From the NCBI RefSeq assembly GCF_008831285.2, contig NC_045146.1:7634972-7698971 (forward strand): 64,000 nt of DNA. The letters are read 5' to 3'. The position numbers and the translations under genes are program-made. The notes below the pieces were generated by a model that saw only the letters and a program-made list of their open reading frames with translations, did no database searches and had not been told where the DNA came from. Below are positions 1 through 11,428 of this stretch, piece by piece. The first letter of the stretch is position 1. The number at the start of each line of letters is the position of its first letter. The DNA comes from Nymphaea colorata. Its lineage: Eukaryota; Streptophyta; Magnoliopsida; Nymphaeales; Nymphaeaceae.

Positions 1-2362
1 CAAAGAATGGGTATCTAAGCAGAGAAAGGCGTTTTGTGTCACCCATGGCCTACTCAGAACCTGGTGTGAGCGAGAGAAAGGGAGAGGGAGTGGAGAAAGA
101 AGGTTTAGTGCATACCCTGAAGAAGAGTGGGAGCTCGGAGGGAGACGGATTGCATTGCAGTTGAAGAGGAAGGGAAGACGCAAGGGAAGAGCCTGCGGTT
201 TTGAGTGAGCCTCATCATTGTGAAGAGGTATATTAAAGAACACCGCTAATGAACAACGGAAAGAGCAAAGAGATAAAGATCACCTTTTCCAGCCTAAGCC
301 TCTCTCTCTCTCTCGTGAGTTTATACTATACTATGACGTTACAACCTATCTTTGCTCCACCAAGAATTGGTTCCTCCACCAAAAAAAAGTTGCCATAAAT
401 TTAATTTCTGTTTAAGAAGCCATTATCATTATCCCATTAAAACAAATAAAGCCATTAATTGACACAAACACATAGATCTAACAGGATTTAATTAAAAGTA
501 AAAGAAAAAAGACAGTTCACATTTTATAGTAAAATACATACAGCAAACTCAAAATGTTGGAGATAATCTAATGTGGCTTCTCCAAGTTTCACCTCAAAAA
601 TGCAAAACAAGTAACCTCCGTACGGCCAGAAAATGGACTTTGAGAGTCTCCTTGATGGGTTTTGAAGCTATAATTAAACAAGTGCAACCCCTTGACAAGT
701 ACCAAACCTTTGGCTTGATCAAAAGATCATTCACTATTGAAATTTTACCACATATGCGAAAAAGAAAGAGAGCTTCCCCTACTGAATTTTACAATAATTT
801 TGGAAGATCCAACATTTCTCTAGATTTTGGTATTGATAGCAAAAACATGGAACAGTAGTAACTGAAATTTTGGCTATTCTAGGGAACCAGAATTGTGCAA
901 AACGTTGATCACCTAGGAAGGCCTCCTGTGCTTGAGAGGTCGCTTATCTTCCTCTTGCAGTTGTTATTGGAGGAAGACTCCATTTTGAAGAAGGTAAGTT
1001 CAACCATCCATAATTAAAACTGAGTAAAATATTAATGCGACTGAGTAAAATATTAAATGTAATGCAGGGCAAACAAAAATAAATTATTTAAGGTAACAAA
1101 AAAATGTTACAAAATGCACAGATCAACTTAGAAAACTTGTCCATAGCTTAAAAAACTGAAGAACAATAGAAAAATTGTGATGTACTTGCTTCTCATGGTA
1201 CTATCTTGCCTAAGTGTAAAAGAGCAATTGCAACATTTTTTTCTTTTCAATATGAAAGAAACAAAAAACATAAACTGAAAACAAGAAAAATGAATGAGTG
1301 AATGTACTGTAGAAGGCTTCCATCCCACAATTGCATTACAAATCCAAATTTGATGATATTCTTGATTCAAGGAGAAGCAAGCATATTGGACATATCAAAG
1401 TATGAAAGTCAGTGAAGATAATGATGTAAAAGTCAACAACAAATACCAAGATTAATTGGAAATTCGTCTCTTTCCATCCTCCCATACCCCACTTCAAGCA
1501 GGTGGGTCATCATGATTTAAAATGCCCACTTGTTCACATAAAAATCCAGTGTCTCAACTTAAAAAAATAAAAAAATCAATAAATTTTAATTTAGGTGCAT
1601 TGGCTGGTCATGTTCACTAAAATTTCTCAACTCGTAGCTTCAATAATTTCACCACCAACTGGTGAACACCACATTTATGAACCAACAAAAAAGAAGGTGT
1701 TCCTCCTATTTACACAATCAAGTGTGGATCGAAACCTGGGTTTGGTGGTCGAAACTAGCTCCTGCCTTGAGCAAGACCTCCAAGGGCACGAGCTCACCAC
1801 ACACTGGGTGAGCTGGGACCCAAGAGACCAACCAGTCAAAAATAGCTGATTATTACTACTGTGACCTGACCTAGAGCACCTGTGAAGGCTAATGGGTAAA
1901 TCACATGCAGTGAAAAAGAAATAAAATAATAAATAAATGAATAAATGGGTAAGGTGAGAAACAACGAACACCACAACTAAGAAAGAGGCCAAAACAAGGA
2001 GTTCTGCTTTCCTCATTCAACAATGGGACAAAATGAAAAATCAAACGAAAGAGAATTAACAGAACAAAATGCTATTAACCAAGAATAAGGAAAGATTTGT
2101 GCAAAGAAGAGAAGAAGCATGACATTTTTAAAAGGCACGATTCTTACAATTCCAAGTAACTGAATAGCATGTACCACAGTTCTTTGGTCATAAAAAGGAT
2201 AGTCCTTAAGGTTTAAAAAACACTCACATATTAGGCAACAAGAACAAAACTTTTCTAGCACTCTAGAGACAAACCTTGACATATTTTTAAAATGTAGGCT
2301 TCCATGTTACCAAACACATGATTGTATCATAACCGAGTTGGATAATGAACAAAAATGAACAA
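1..2362. other. Mostly non-coding left edge
   Basis: This stretch is AT-rich and has no recognisable gene apart from the weak exon candidate at 116-218. A 95-codon ORF with an ATG lies at 571-858 (+), but its product matches nothing I know. A second exon-like piece lies on the minus strand at 913-983: an ATG at 983, 23 codons rich in Ser, Asn and Lys, then a GTGATC donor. A short CT tract sits at about 299-314. Nothing else is supportable. Confidence 0.5.
116..218 (-). CDS. Possible first coding exon with transit-peptide-like N-terminus
   Basis: Unrecognised. On the minus strand two tandem ATGs (218 and 215) open a frame reading MMRLTQNRRLFPCVF and then a Ser-, Arg- and Leu-rich stretch, up to a CAGG|GTATGC splice-donor-like site at 116/115. 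The composition (Arg, Ser, few acidic residues) resembles a mitochondrial or plastid targeting peptide. The sequence beyond the donor is CT-rich, as expected of an intron. The rest of the gene would lie left of the window, so no family can be assigned. It could also be a chance frame in pyrimidine-rich DNA. Confidence 0.25.
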
Positions 2363-2436
2363 AATAGCTTCACATATTTTTAAAATGTAGGCTACCATGT
2401 AAGCAAACACATGATTGTATCATAACCAAGTTAGAT
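2280..2436. repeat. 64-bp direct repeat at the left end of duplication copy A
   Basis: Positions 2280-2343 and 2373-2436 are near-identical direct copies, both beginning catatttttaaaatgtaggc, separated by 29 bp. The same motif begins duplication copy B at about 11438. The extra copy therefore marks the left breakpoint of the tandem duplication. Confidence 0.8.
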
Positions 2437-4899
2437 GTGAGATGCGAAGTTCTTGTCAAAGATATCCAGTCAAGCAACCTACAAACATAAGCAATGTACA
2501 ATATGCAATTCAAAGACTCTATCAGAATGTGACACACAAACCCATAAACCTGATGACATTATATTTACCAAAAGAATCAAGTTCTCATGGGCTGACATTT
2601 TCAGGCCTATTTCGCCCGCATGACGCCGAGGGATAGTCGGTCTGCGACACAAGTGAATGCATTGAAAAATGAAAACCAAGCAACTAAGACAACAAAACAC
2701 CTAAACAACCCAGCTGGAAACCATTAAAGCAGAAAATAAGCAAGATTGAACTACTATAAAATCAAACCAGCAATTGCCCAACTCAACAAACTAAACAATC
2801 AAACTAAATCAAAATAAGATCCTACTGAAAACAAATCAAGGCGACGACCTTAACCGACCCTGGACATGTGCAATAGCTAACTAAAGGATCTATTCAACTA
2901 ACCTGACACTAACGTGACACAAGAAGAAAGAATCCGACTACTAACCTGGTCTAAAACCATGAAGGACCCGAGGACATAAAACCCACAACTCATGCAACTT
3001 CAACGAATAGAACCTTTCGAAAATGTGACAGTTCAAAATCGACTGGTCCTTTTGAAAAGAGATAAGAGGTGTTCTATGACAGACTCAATCCTAAGACTGG
3101 GTTATGTTGAAGACACTCGGTTTAGATGGAATAATGGGCCAGCCTTAATCATTTATCCCAAATGATATGCATCTCTTGAGACAAAGAAAATGAAATCCCA
3201 TGAATGGACTAATTGTTTGGTACTGGAATGGCCAACATCTTTCAAGGCGAATGGGGATAGGTAATGAAATGACTTTCAAGACCAAAGGAGATTGGTTAGT
3301 TCCTCCTATGACTAGAGGTGTCAAGTTTTTACTTTGAAAGAATTCAAAAACGATCAATTTAACTAACAAGCATGAGTGCTCGTGTTGTGCAAATAATGTG
3401 GCATTCATTTACACATTGTACCATACAAGCATGAGGATTCATTTCGCGTCAATGTCGTCAAATCTCTAGAAGGGATGCCTTTCAATTTTCAAAATATAAA
3501 CATAAAGGAATCATCCTCAGCATGTTAGGTAATCAAAAATAGAAGAAGATATTGACCCTAGAATCGCACATCTACCAAAGATTGCCACATTCAATTCCTA
3601 CGAGTTCAGCCTTCATGCCTTTAATCTCTTGGCAGACACCTTTTGCTTTTTTTTCCTCTTTCATTTTTTTTCTTTCTTTCTCTTGCATTCAGCTTTTGTC
3701 TTTTGATTTCCTTTTTCTTTGATTTGTTTTTAAGGCCGACCTTCACCTTTGAGGGAATACCTCACCACCCCAAAGGCTACTACAAAGCTCCACCCCTTTG
3801 GTGGTTGTGTGTAGATTTGTCGCGTATCCAACCCGCTTCACCTTGCGGGTTTTCGATGAACCACAGGTTCATAAGTCGTTATCTTCGCGGTATAGACATA
3901 AATCACCTATATGCCTACGCGGTACTCTTGATTACTGACCCAGAGGAACGACTATACAAGCCTCGAGCCCATCTCTCAACTCTCATTTTTATCTTCCAAG
4001 ATCTTACAAAGCATTTTGGCTTCTCTCTCAAGATATTTTCCTGCTAAATCCTTGCAAATGCTTGATTACTAGATTTAATAGCATTTCCTAGACTTGACTT
4101 TCTCAAATCACTAATAAGAAGCACAAAGCAAAAATACATCTCATGAAGTACAGATGCATCACAACCATATTGCTCTCATCTTCATGAAACCAGCAAAGTG
4201 ATATCCGCATGTTTTCTAGCTGTATTGCAATTTGCAACATCTCATGTTCAAGAAATTTCCACAGACAATCAATATGGTCAAAATGCCATCATGCTCAACT
4301 TCATGAAGCTTTGGCAACATCCTCACCATAATGAATTCTTATCATATCCTCCTCATTTTCACATGAAATCTCTCATTATCATGAAACTTGTTGGTACACT
4401 ATTTTATAAAAGATATTCTCACGTGTCAGTTCTACTTTCCATTTACAAACACAATCAGTTTTACAACAGTACAAGCAAAAGCAGCCAAAAAGATACACAA
4501 TGCATATACACACAAGCAAGAACATTTTGCTCATAAATAAGTTCATTAGCCCATTTGATTGCAACATTTTCCTTTTTCATAAATAGCTTTAGCTAGAATT
4601 TGCTGGCTATTAGGCATCATTATCCATTGGGATAGTTCAATAACCATTAAACTACATGCAAGACCATCTATGGCCAATTAATACAAATATAACAAAAAAA
4701 AGGCCAAACTCCAGTAATCACTGTCCCTTCTCTTAGTGATTATCAATGTCTGAACCTTTTCCCCCTCGAATTCTAAGTTTCTTCATTATAATTCCATCCC
4801 CAACCACCTTGTGCTTCCTTTGTTTCCAAAATTCAAAAGAAGGTCCAATGGTCCAACCATACAAACTTACTGCTCAAAAACAAGGTATGAGAATATTAC

Positions 4900-5647
4900 C
4901 TCCATTCCAAGGCCATAAGTTGCTGAAGAAGGTTTTAGGCCATTATGCTTGAGCTTTTCAAGCACCCAAAGTGCTCCATTCCACTGCTTATGAGTAGCAC
5001 AAGCATTTAACACCTAGAAATAAAAAATGAGAACAATAGGTTAAATGCCTATCCACTCAGCTGCTTGAACCTAAGATGAATTTGGTTGGTCTTTCAGCCA
5101 CTGTCCAGATGCCAGCTTAAAAAGGCACTACAAATGCCAAAACTACGCCAGGACCCAACACCATGTAAATAGTGATGCCCTTAGTCCTTAAGTACTCACT
5201 AGGTTTGCTGGTGTTGCACCCACCTCATTCTTGGATTACGAGTTTACGGTCTATCCGGACAATAAACATCACTAATACTTACTGAGTTGTAGACCACCAC
5301 ATCAGGTTCCAAACAACGATTCCAGTCTTTACGATGCATTTTTTGTAATAATTTTGAAGGTTGTTTCCTCATGCAATCAATTACATGCAGTAACTTTTTT
5401 ATCAGACCAGCTTGCCCGAGAGTCATAGAAATGCTGTGGTATGCAGCCATATCAGGATATATATGGTATTCTTCCTGTAAGATTTTAGAAAACTAAAAAA
5501 ACTCCAATAGTGTATCACGATAAAGAAACAATCATGACCCTAAATTAATAGAAAGAACACAGTACCTTCATTGCTTTAAAAATGTTCAAAGCTTCTACAG
5601 GTTGCCATGCTTTTCCAAGGATTGCCAAGAGTTTTGTGTATACATAT
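4900..5647 (-). pseudogene. DG1-like PPR gene fragment, copy A (three exons)
   Basis: Three exons with correct splice sites and phases are visible on the minus strand. They are 5566-5647 (1 nt plus 27 codons, YVYTKLLAILGKA...), 5283-5474 (64 codons, including MAAYHSISMTLGQAGL and LEPDVVVYNS) and 4900-5013 (38 codons, VLNACATHKQWNGALWVLEK... then ATYGLGME). The series matches the central PPR repeats of Arabidopsis DG1 (At5g67570), a plastid P-class PPR protein known from delayed-greening mutants and implicated in plastid gene expression. All 129 codons are open. The fragment cannot be a working gene, because upstream exons are absent, the next two exons are deleted and a copia element sits at the first acceptor. 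The family call rests on recalled similarity, not an alignment. Confidence 0.78.
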
Positions 5648-5654
5648 CTGCCAC

Positions 5655-5900
5655 TGTTGAAATTAGAATGTTTATATTTAAGTGTGGTAGTTTTCTGGTT
5701 ATTTAAAAGTTAAGAGTCTTCTTTAGTCATTTATATCTTTATGTGTCTCTCTTGTGTAAAGACTCTAGCTGACCCCTATTCTCTCTTTAAGTAAGAGATT
5801 AGGGTTAGCAATGAAGGAATGATAGTTTATTCTCACTCTCTCCCTCTCTCTCTCCCTCTCGTGCTCTTGTGTTCCCTCTCTTTTCTCCATCATCACAACA
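5655..5900 (+). repeat. 5' LTR of copia element 1
   Basis: The LTR is 246 bp, starts TGTTGAAATTAG, ends ATCACAACA and has a CT-rich tract near its 3' end. It is followed directly by TGGTATCAGAACC, the primer binding site, one change from the usual plant initiator-Met-tRNA match TGGTATCAGAGC. Confidence 0.92.
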
Positions 5901-5913
5901 TGGTATCAGAACC

Positions 5914-7106
5914 AGTTATCTCCATCCTTTGCCGGTGACAGTGGACGTGATTTTCCAGCGACCTCTTCTCCTATTCTATCTCTTCCTATTTCTTTCATTT
6001 TCTTTCTCTACTCTTCCTTTCTCTCTTCTCTCTGCTGATCGAGAAATAGTGGACAGCGTGGAAGGGGAACCTAATCACACATGAGAGGTATGTGCGATTA
6101 GGTCCCTAACATGGATGTAGTGCAGCATAAGCAACCACGTGGAAGTTGCGGGTGGGAGTTGCTGTGGAACAATTTTTTTTTTCTGATCTGGTACGTGACT
6201 GCAAAGGGTTGTATTAGAAGTTTTTTTTGGTTGCTGCTGTTGAAGAAGAAGTTCAGGCCAGATCACATTGGACGTTGCTGTGTGGGAGACAATAAGGTCA
6301 GTTCTGAAATGTGGATCATATCAGATCTGATAAAAGAAAAAAAAATGTCAATTTCTGGACATCGATACATTGAAGCTGTGGACATCAACAGAAATTCATA
6401 TGCACAATGGTGAGGGAGTCTACATTGGTTAATGTCTTAAGGACGTTCCTCTCTCAAGACTGTCGGCTATAACATGAACATTTGTGGACCTACACAATCT
6501 ATTGGTACTTCCTTTCTACTCTCTCATGTCTGATTTTCTAAGGCAGACTTCTGTGAGCAAGTCTGCTCACATCTTGGGCAGATTCGTTTGCTCAAGCTAG
6601 GGTTTCTTAAAAACCTAGGTCGATGCATTCTTGAAGTCGTGTGGAGGAAACCAATGTCGTGCAGGCAAGTCTGGTTTTTTTTAGTAGAAGTCGTAGAATG
6701 ATGCACAACAATATTCTCTTATGTCACTGAAGTCTGAGGTCACGTTGGAAGTTCTGAAGTTGTCTAAAAATAAGTTTTTGTTGGTTGTCATTAAGTCTAT
6801 GCACAACTTATGATATTACTACTTACGTCTGACTTTGAAAAAGTATACATATACTTAGAAGATGTTGACATAATCATTGCTGTGACATTAGTGGCATGTG
6901 GCAGTGGTGCTGCACGTGATATTGTTGATTTCCACTTTGCTGATCAGCCCCTTGACGTGCGACAGTGGTGCTGCGATTGCGAGTGATAGTGTTGAATTCT
7001 GTGTTGTTGATCAGCCCCTTACCTGACTGATTAATTATAAGTTGGACGTTCTTTTGTGTGTTTAAACTGCTACAAAATTGTTTTGGTGCTCCCATCTATG
7101 TTTATT
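5914..7106 (+). other. Leader region of copia 1, gag largely absent
   Basis: Nothing here resembles a copia Gag N-terminal domain or a CCHC knuckle. A direct repeat of about 55-65 bp lies at roughly 6899-7020. Both halves contain CAGTGGTGCTGC and end GATCAGCCCCTT. The region appears to be leader plus replacement or heavily decayed sequence. Confidence 0.6.
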
Positions 7107-10100
7107 ATGGCTGAGATTATCAAACCAGATGGTGGGAATGATGATAAAGGAACTGGGAATCCTTCCTATTTTGGATCTACAGTCACAGTTAGCATTGACA
7201 AATCTGAGTATGAGCAGTTTTTGGCACACAAAGCCTCACAAGCTTCAACTTCCACTACTTTGATTGATCGAGCTCTCTCTACGGGTACATCCATGCCTGA
7301 TTCAAGTATCTCTTGGATTATTGACTCAGGAGCATCGAGACATTTCTACAGTAGACCTGGTTTGTTCACTATGTTGCATAGATTCTCTCAGCCACGTCAT
7401 ATTAAAATTTGCAGATGGCAGAATGTCACCTATATTGGGTTATGGAGATGTGAAACTTTCTCAGTCTATGACCATTCCACATGTCTTATACGCTCCTGAG
7501 TTTCCCTCCAATTTGCTTTATGTTAAACAGTTGACTACTGATTTACACTGTCGCATTATTTTTGACCCTGGTGCATGCTCATTTCAAGACTTACAAACTG
7601 GGAAGACTGTTGGTGGTGGCTATGGAAAAGGGGGCGTCTACATCCTATCGGTCCCTATGGGTATTACTGCTACCTCTTTTACATCAGATTCTACACCCTT
7701 TCAGTGGCATCTTAGGCTCGGTCATCCTTCGGGGTCCAAGCTCTGTTCCATCCTACCTCACCTTTCAGTCCCAAAGTCATTTCAGTGTGAGGCCTGTCAA
7801 CTTGGCAAACATACTCGTAGTAGTTTTCCTTCGAGTCTTAGTCAATCAAGTCAAGGGTTGTTTGATCTTCTTCATGTTATGTGTGAGGTCCTAGCAGGGT
7901 TGCTAGCTGATCTAAGTTTAGGTATTTTCTAGTTGTTGTTGATGATTACTCTTGAGTTAGTTGGGTATTTCTTTTGAAAGAAAGGTCTGAAGTAGTACCT
8001 ATTCTTAAAAACTTGATTATTGAAATAAAAACTCAGTTTGGTTCCCTGGTTAAGTGTATTTGCACTGATAATGCTCTTGAGTTCAAATCATCTACCTTAA
8101 TGACCTTTTATGCTGAAAATGGTATCTCTCCCCAATTTACATGTCCTTACACCTCACAACAGAATGAAGTTACTGAATGAAAAGATAGACAACTTCTAAC
8201 TGTTGCTCGTACCCTAATGCTTCATAATCATGTACCTGCATACTTATGGGGTGATGCCATACTCATAGCTTGTTACCTGACAAATCATTTGCCATCATCC
8301 TCCATTGACAACAAAGTATCAATTAAACTTGTTTATTCCAATCGAAGCTTATTTTCTGTTGCACCAAAAGTATTTGGTTGTACTTGTTTTGTTCACATCC
8401 TTGGGCCTAAACGTGATAAAGTTGCTGCTCAAGCCATTAAGTATGTGTTCATTGGCTATCCTCGAAACCAAAAAGGGTACAAGGGCTTTGATCCAGTAAC
8501 TCACAAAGAGTATATCAATGCGGATGTCACTTTCTTCGAGTCTCAGTTCTACTTTAGTCCTACTTCTGTGTCATCTGAGATGCCATGTCCTATTCCTCTA
8601 CCTATCCCTCCAGTCCCGTTGCAGTCTTTTTCCTCTCCTACTTCGACTATGAATAGATTCCAGGACCCTCCATTGGTATACACGTGTCGGCAGGATCCCT
8701 CTCATGGTCGACCATCAGAATCTTCTCAGGATGTGAGCTCCATTGAAGTAAGTATACCTGACATTGATCCTTCTCAGGACTTGCCTATAGCATTGCGCAA
8801 AGGCAAGAGACAGTGTACTATGCATCCTATCTCACAATTTGTTTCCACTAACCACCATGATGACAACTTACAACAGTTTCTTCATGCTATGATAGTCCAT
8901 ACTGTACCGACTAGTCATCAACAACACTACTAGACTGTAAATGGCGAAAAGCCATGCAAGATGAGATGGATGCTCTCTTACAGCGTGATAGCTGGGAGTT
9001 GGTTGTTCCTCTTTCAAATTGTGATATTGTTGGCTCCAAATGGGTCTTTACAGTCAAGTACCATTCAGATGGGTCTGTAGAGAGATATAAGGCTCGATTA
9101 GTGGCTAAGGGTTATACTCAGACATATGGAGTTTACTTCTTTGAAACTTTCTCTCATGTGGCCATGTTGGGTACTATTCGGCTCATTATCTCTGTTGCAG
9201 TACACTCTAATTGGCCTATGTAACTGGATGTAAAGAATGCTTTTCTCTATGGTGATCTTGAAGAGACTGTATATATGCTGCAGCCCCCAGGGTTCGAGCG
9301 ACAGGGGGAGTGTAGAAAAGTGTGTCGTCTCAAGAAGGCAATTTATGGACTTAAACAAAGTCCTAGGGCGTAGTTTCACAAATTATTTAAGGTCGTTTCA
9401 CAGTGTGGATTTGAAAGATCTCCTTTGGACCATTCTCTATTCATTAAGAAGAGCTCCAAAGGTATAGTGGTTATGGTAGTTTATGTTGATGACATTATCA
9501 TGACAGGTGATTGTGATAAAGAAATTTCGGTCACAAAGACTTTCCTTCAGAAACACTTTGTCACGAAAGATCTTGGTCACTTGTGATATTTTCTTGGGAT
9601 TGAGGTTGCTCATAACAAAGAAGGTGTAGTGTTGTCTCAAAGGAAATATGTACTTGACCTACTGCAGGATACAGGGATGTTAGGAGCCAAGCCGGCTAAT
9701 CTTCCTATGAATCCACGTTTTCATCTTCATGATGATCAATCGGAGCTAGTGGATTCATGATCTTACAGGTCACTTATTGGCAAGCTTCTATATGTCACTG
9801 TGACTAGACCAAACATTGGCTTTGTTATTGGAAAACTAAGTCAGTTTATGAAAAAACCTAGAAAAGTCCACTGGGATGCAACATTGATGGTTTTGAAATA
9901 TCTAAAGTCATCTCCGGGCAGGGGCCTCTTGTTCAAGAAAGGGAAATCTCTAGAAATTATTGCTTACAGTGATGCTAACTATGCAGGGTCTATTGATGAC
10001 AAAAAATCCACCACAGGCTTCTGTATCTTTGTTGGGGGCAACCTAATATCATGGAGAAGCAAGAAACAAAATGTAGTTTCGAGATCAAGTGCATAATCTG

Positions 10101-10435
10101 AATATAGAGCAATGGCTCAAACGGCTACTGAGATGACTTGGGTTAAGTCTATGCTAACAAATATGAGTATTCAAGTTTCTCTTCCTATGAAAATGTACTG
10201 TGATAACAAGGCTGACACTTACATTGCAAATAATCTAGTATTTCATGAGAGAACAAAACACATAGAGGTCGATTGTCATTATATTCAGGATCTTATACAA
10301 GGAGGTGTTGTGTCTATAGTTCATGTAGCTTCTGAAGATCATGCGGCAGATATGTTTACTAAGGCTCTTCCCATTGGTGATTTCTCTAGATGTTGTAACA
10401 AGCTGAGCATGATTGATATCTATGCTCCAGCTTGA
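7107..10435 (+). pseudogene. Decayed copia pol (protease-integrase-RT-RNase H)
   Basis: Pieces of one polyprotein appear in order. The protease motif SWIIDSGASRHF lies near 7312, followed by a frameshift. The GAG-pre-integrase/zinc region (WHLRLGHP ... CEACQLGKH) is at about 7705-7815. Integrase-core remnants with the Asp and Glu region are at 7970-8180 (CTDNALEF, QQNEVTE) and broken at the first Asp. The integrase C-terminus and linker run 8217-8933. RT starts at 8954 (GSKWVFTVKYHSDGSVERYK), and the catalytic YVDD is at 9482-9493. RNase H covers 9960-10400 (YSDANYAGS, MYCDNKADTYIANN). In-frame stops fall where relatives have Arg, Trp or Gln (8178, the codon before LDVKNAFL near 9220, 9371, 9584, 9758). 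Confidence 0.9.
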
Positions 10436-10656
10436 GGAGGAGTGTTGAAATTAGAAAGTTTATATTTAAGTGTGGTAGTTTTCTGATTATTTAAAAGTTA
10501 AGAGTGTTCTTTAGTCATTTATATCTTTATGTGTCTCTCTTGTGTAAAGACTCTAGCGGACCCCTATTCTCTCTTTAAGTAAGAGATTAGGGTTAGCAAT
10601 GAAGGAATGATAGTTTATTCTCACACACTCTCTCTCTCTCCCTCTCGTGCTCTTGT
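10434..10656 (+). repeat. Polypurine tract and truncated 3' LTR of copia 1
   Basis: GAGGAGGAG at 10434-10442 primes plus-strand synthesis in this family and abuts the LTR start TGTTGAAATTAG at 10443. The LTR runs to about 10656 (CTCTTGT) and then switches to copy-A host sequence (TAAATGAAAAAG). The terminal 30 bp of the 5' LTR have no counterpart, so the end was deleted. Confidence 0.88.
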
Positions 10657-10926
10657 TAAATGAAAAAGAAAAAACATAGGTGCAGGCACAAACCCCACCT
10701 TGCTAACTGTACAAATCACACAACCACTTGTCAACAAAAAGCACCACTCTAAAATCAGGTTTGAAACCATAGAGTGATTAAGCATGAAGGTCGCAGACAA
10801 AAGTAGTATAAGAAGTTCAACTAGCATATGACAATTTCCTGTAATATCTCACCTCCAATATCAGGAACGAAATTACAAAATTATTCACACAATTAAGGTT
10901 TTATACAACTCAATGACATGAAACAC

Positions 10927-11353
10927 CTGCAGTCCAAGGTTTTCCAATTGCTCTTGTTGAATTACTTTCTGAAGGCCTTCTTTCGACATCTGACGTTGAT
11001 AGACCTGCATAAAAAACAAGCCACTAGGTCATGTTTTATTGTTAAACATGCAACTAAAATCATGAGCTATTAACCAGTCCTAATCAAACACCAAAGCTCG
11101 TCATATTTTACAGTTGTAACAAACCTTTTCCTCAATAGTTCCTGCTATTAGGAACCTGTATATGTACACTCGCTTCTTCTGTCCATCCCTCCAAGCCCTT
11201 GCAGCTGCCTAAGAATTTGAGGAAGAGGAAAGCAAAACCATGATAGCAAAACAGTGAACTTTTGGGAAAAATGAAGAAAGGTTGTTGAATCAGAATCACA
11301 TACCTGTTTGTCATTGGTAGGATTCCAATCTGGATTAAAAAGCTCGTCAACCA
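10927..11353 (-). pseudogene. RAD54-like SWI2/SNF2 gene fragment (three exons)
   Basis: Three minus-strand exons encode the end of the helicase C domain. Exon 11304 to about 11353 gives PDWNPTNDKQ. Exon 11125-11208 (28 codons) gives [20 protein letters not shown] and then AGTIEEK, which is helicase motif VI with its Arg finger region. Exon 10927-11004 (26 codons) gives VYQRQMSKEGLQKVIQQEQL. GT/AG sites and phase 0 joins are intact. The order and wording match RAD54 (Arabidopsis CHR25), the dsDNA translocase that works with RAD51 in homologous recombination. Upstream of PDWNP the frame is shifted relative to the expected NRLVLFDP stretch. Both ends are cut by the duplication copies, so this is a fragment of a gene. 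Confidence 0.82.
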
Positions 11354-11428
11354 CCGATTTAATGACATATCAAATGTTTTTAATATCAATAATTGATGCT
11401 TATTCCTTCTTGAGTATTTGCATCCATC

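Larger units (their letters stand above)
5655..10656 (+). mobile_element. Ty1/copia LTR retrotransposon 1 (defective, 3' end truncated)
   Basis: The layout is 5' LTR 5655-5900, a methionine-tRNA-type primer binding site at 5901, a decayed gag-pol in copia order (protease, integrase, RT, RNase H), a polypurine tract at 10434-10442 and a 3' LTR from 10443. Most of gag is missing. Many stops and frameshifts make it non-autonomous. The 3' LTR lacks its last 30 bp. The bases after it join copy A sequence that lies 19 bp further on than the left junction, judged against intact copy B (16586-16604 missing). The LTRs differ by about four substitutions outside the CT tract, so insertion is fairly recent compared with the A/B duplication. 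Confidence 0.92.
2363..10831. repeat. Tandem duplication, copy A (interrupted by copia element 1)
   Basis: Copy A aligns along its length with 11429-16779 at roughly 95% identity by eye. Homology starts near aatagct (2363) and stops after agcatatga (10831). Two large differences exist. A 5.0-kb copia element occupies 5655-10656, and about 1,790 bp present in copy B (13257-15046) is missing at 4104-4106. From 2437 to 4899 the copy is intron-like DNA with a T-rich tract at 3640-3730 and no convincing coding sequence. An open 134-codon frame at 3643-4047 (+) is not conserved in copy B. Confidence 0.9.

Noticed and set aside
1740-1860. GC-richer patch with GAGCTC words as a possible gene piece
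   Set aside because: Frames on both strands are short and unlike any family, and no splice signals bound a convincing exon.
3643-4047. 134-codon plus-strand ORF in duplication copy A
   Set aside because: It begins in a poly-T tract and is cut short in copy B at the equivalent position. It lies in the intron-like part of the duplicated block and resembles no protein.
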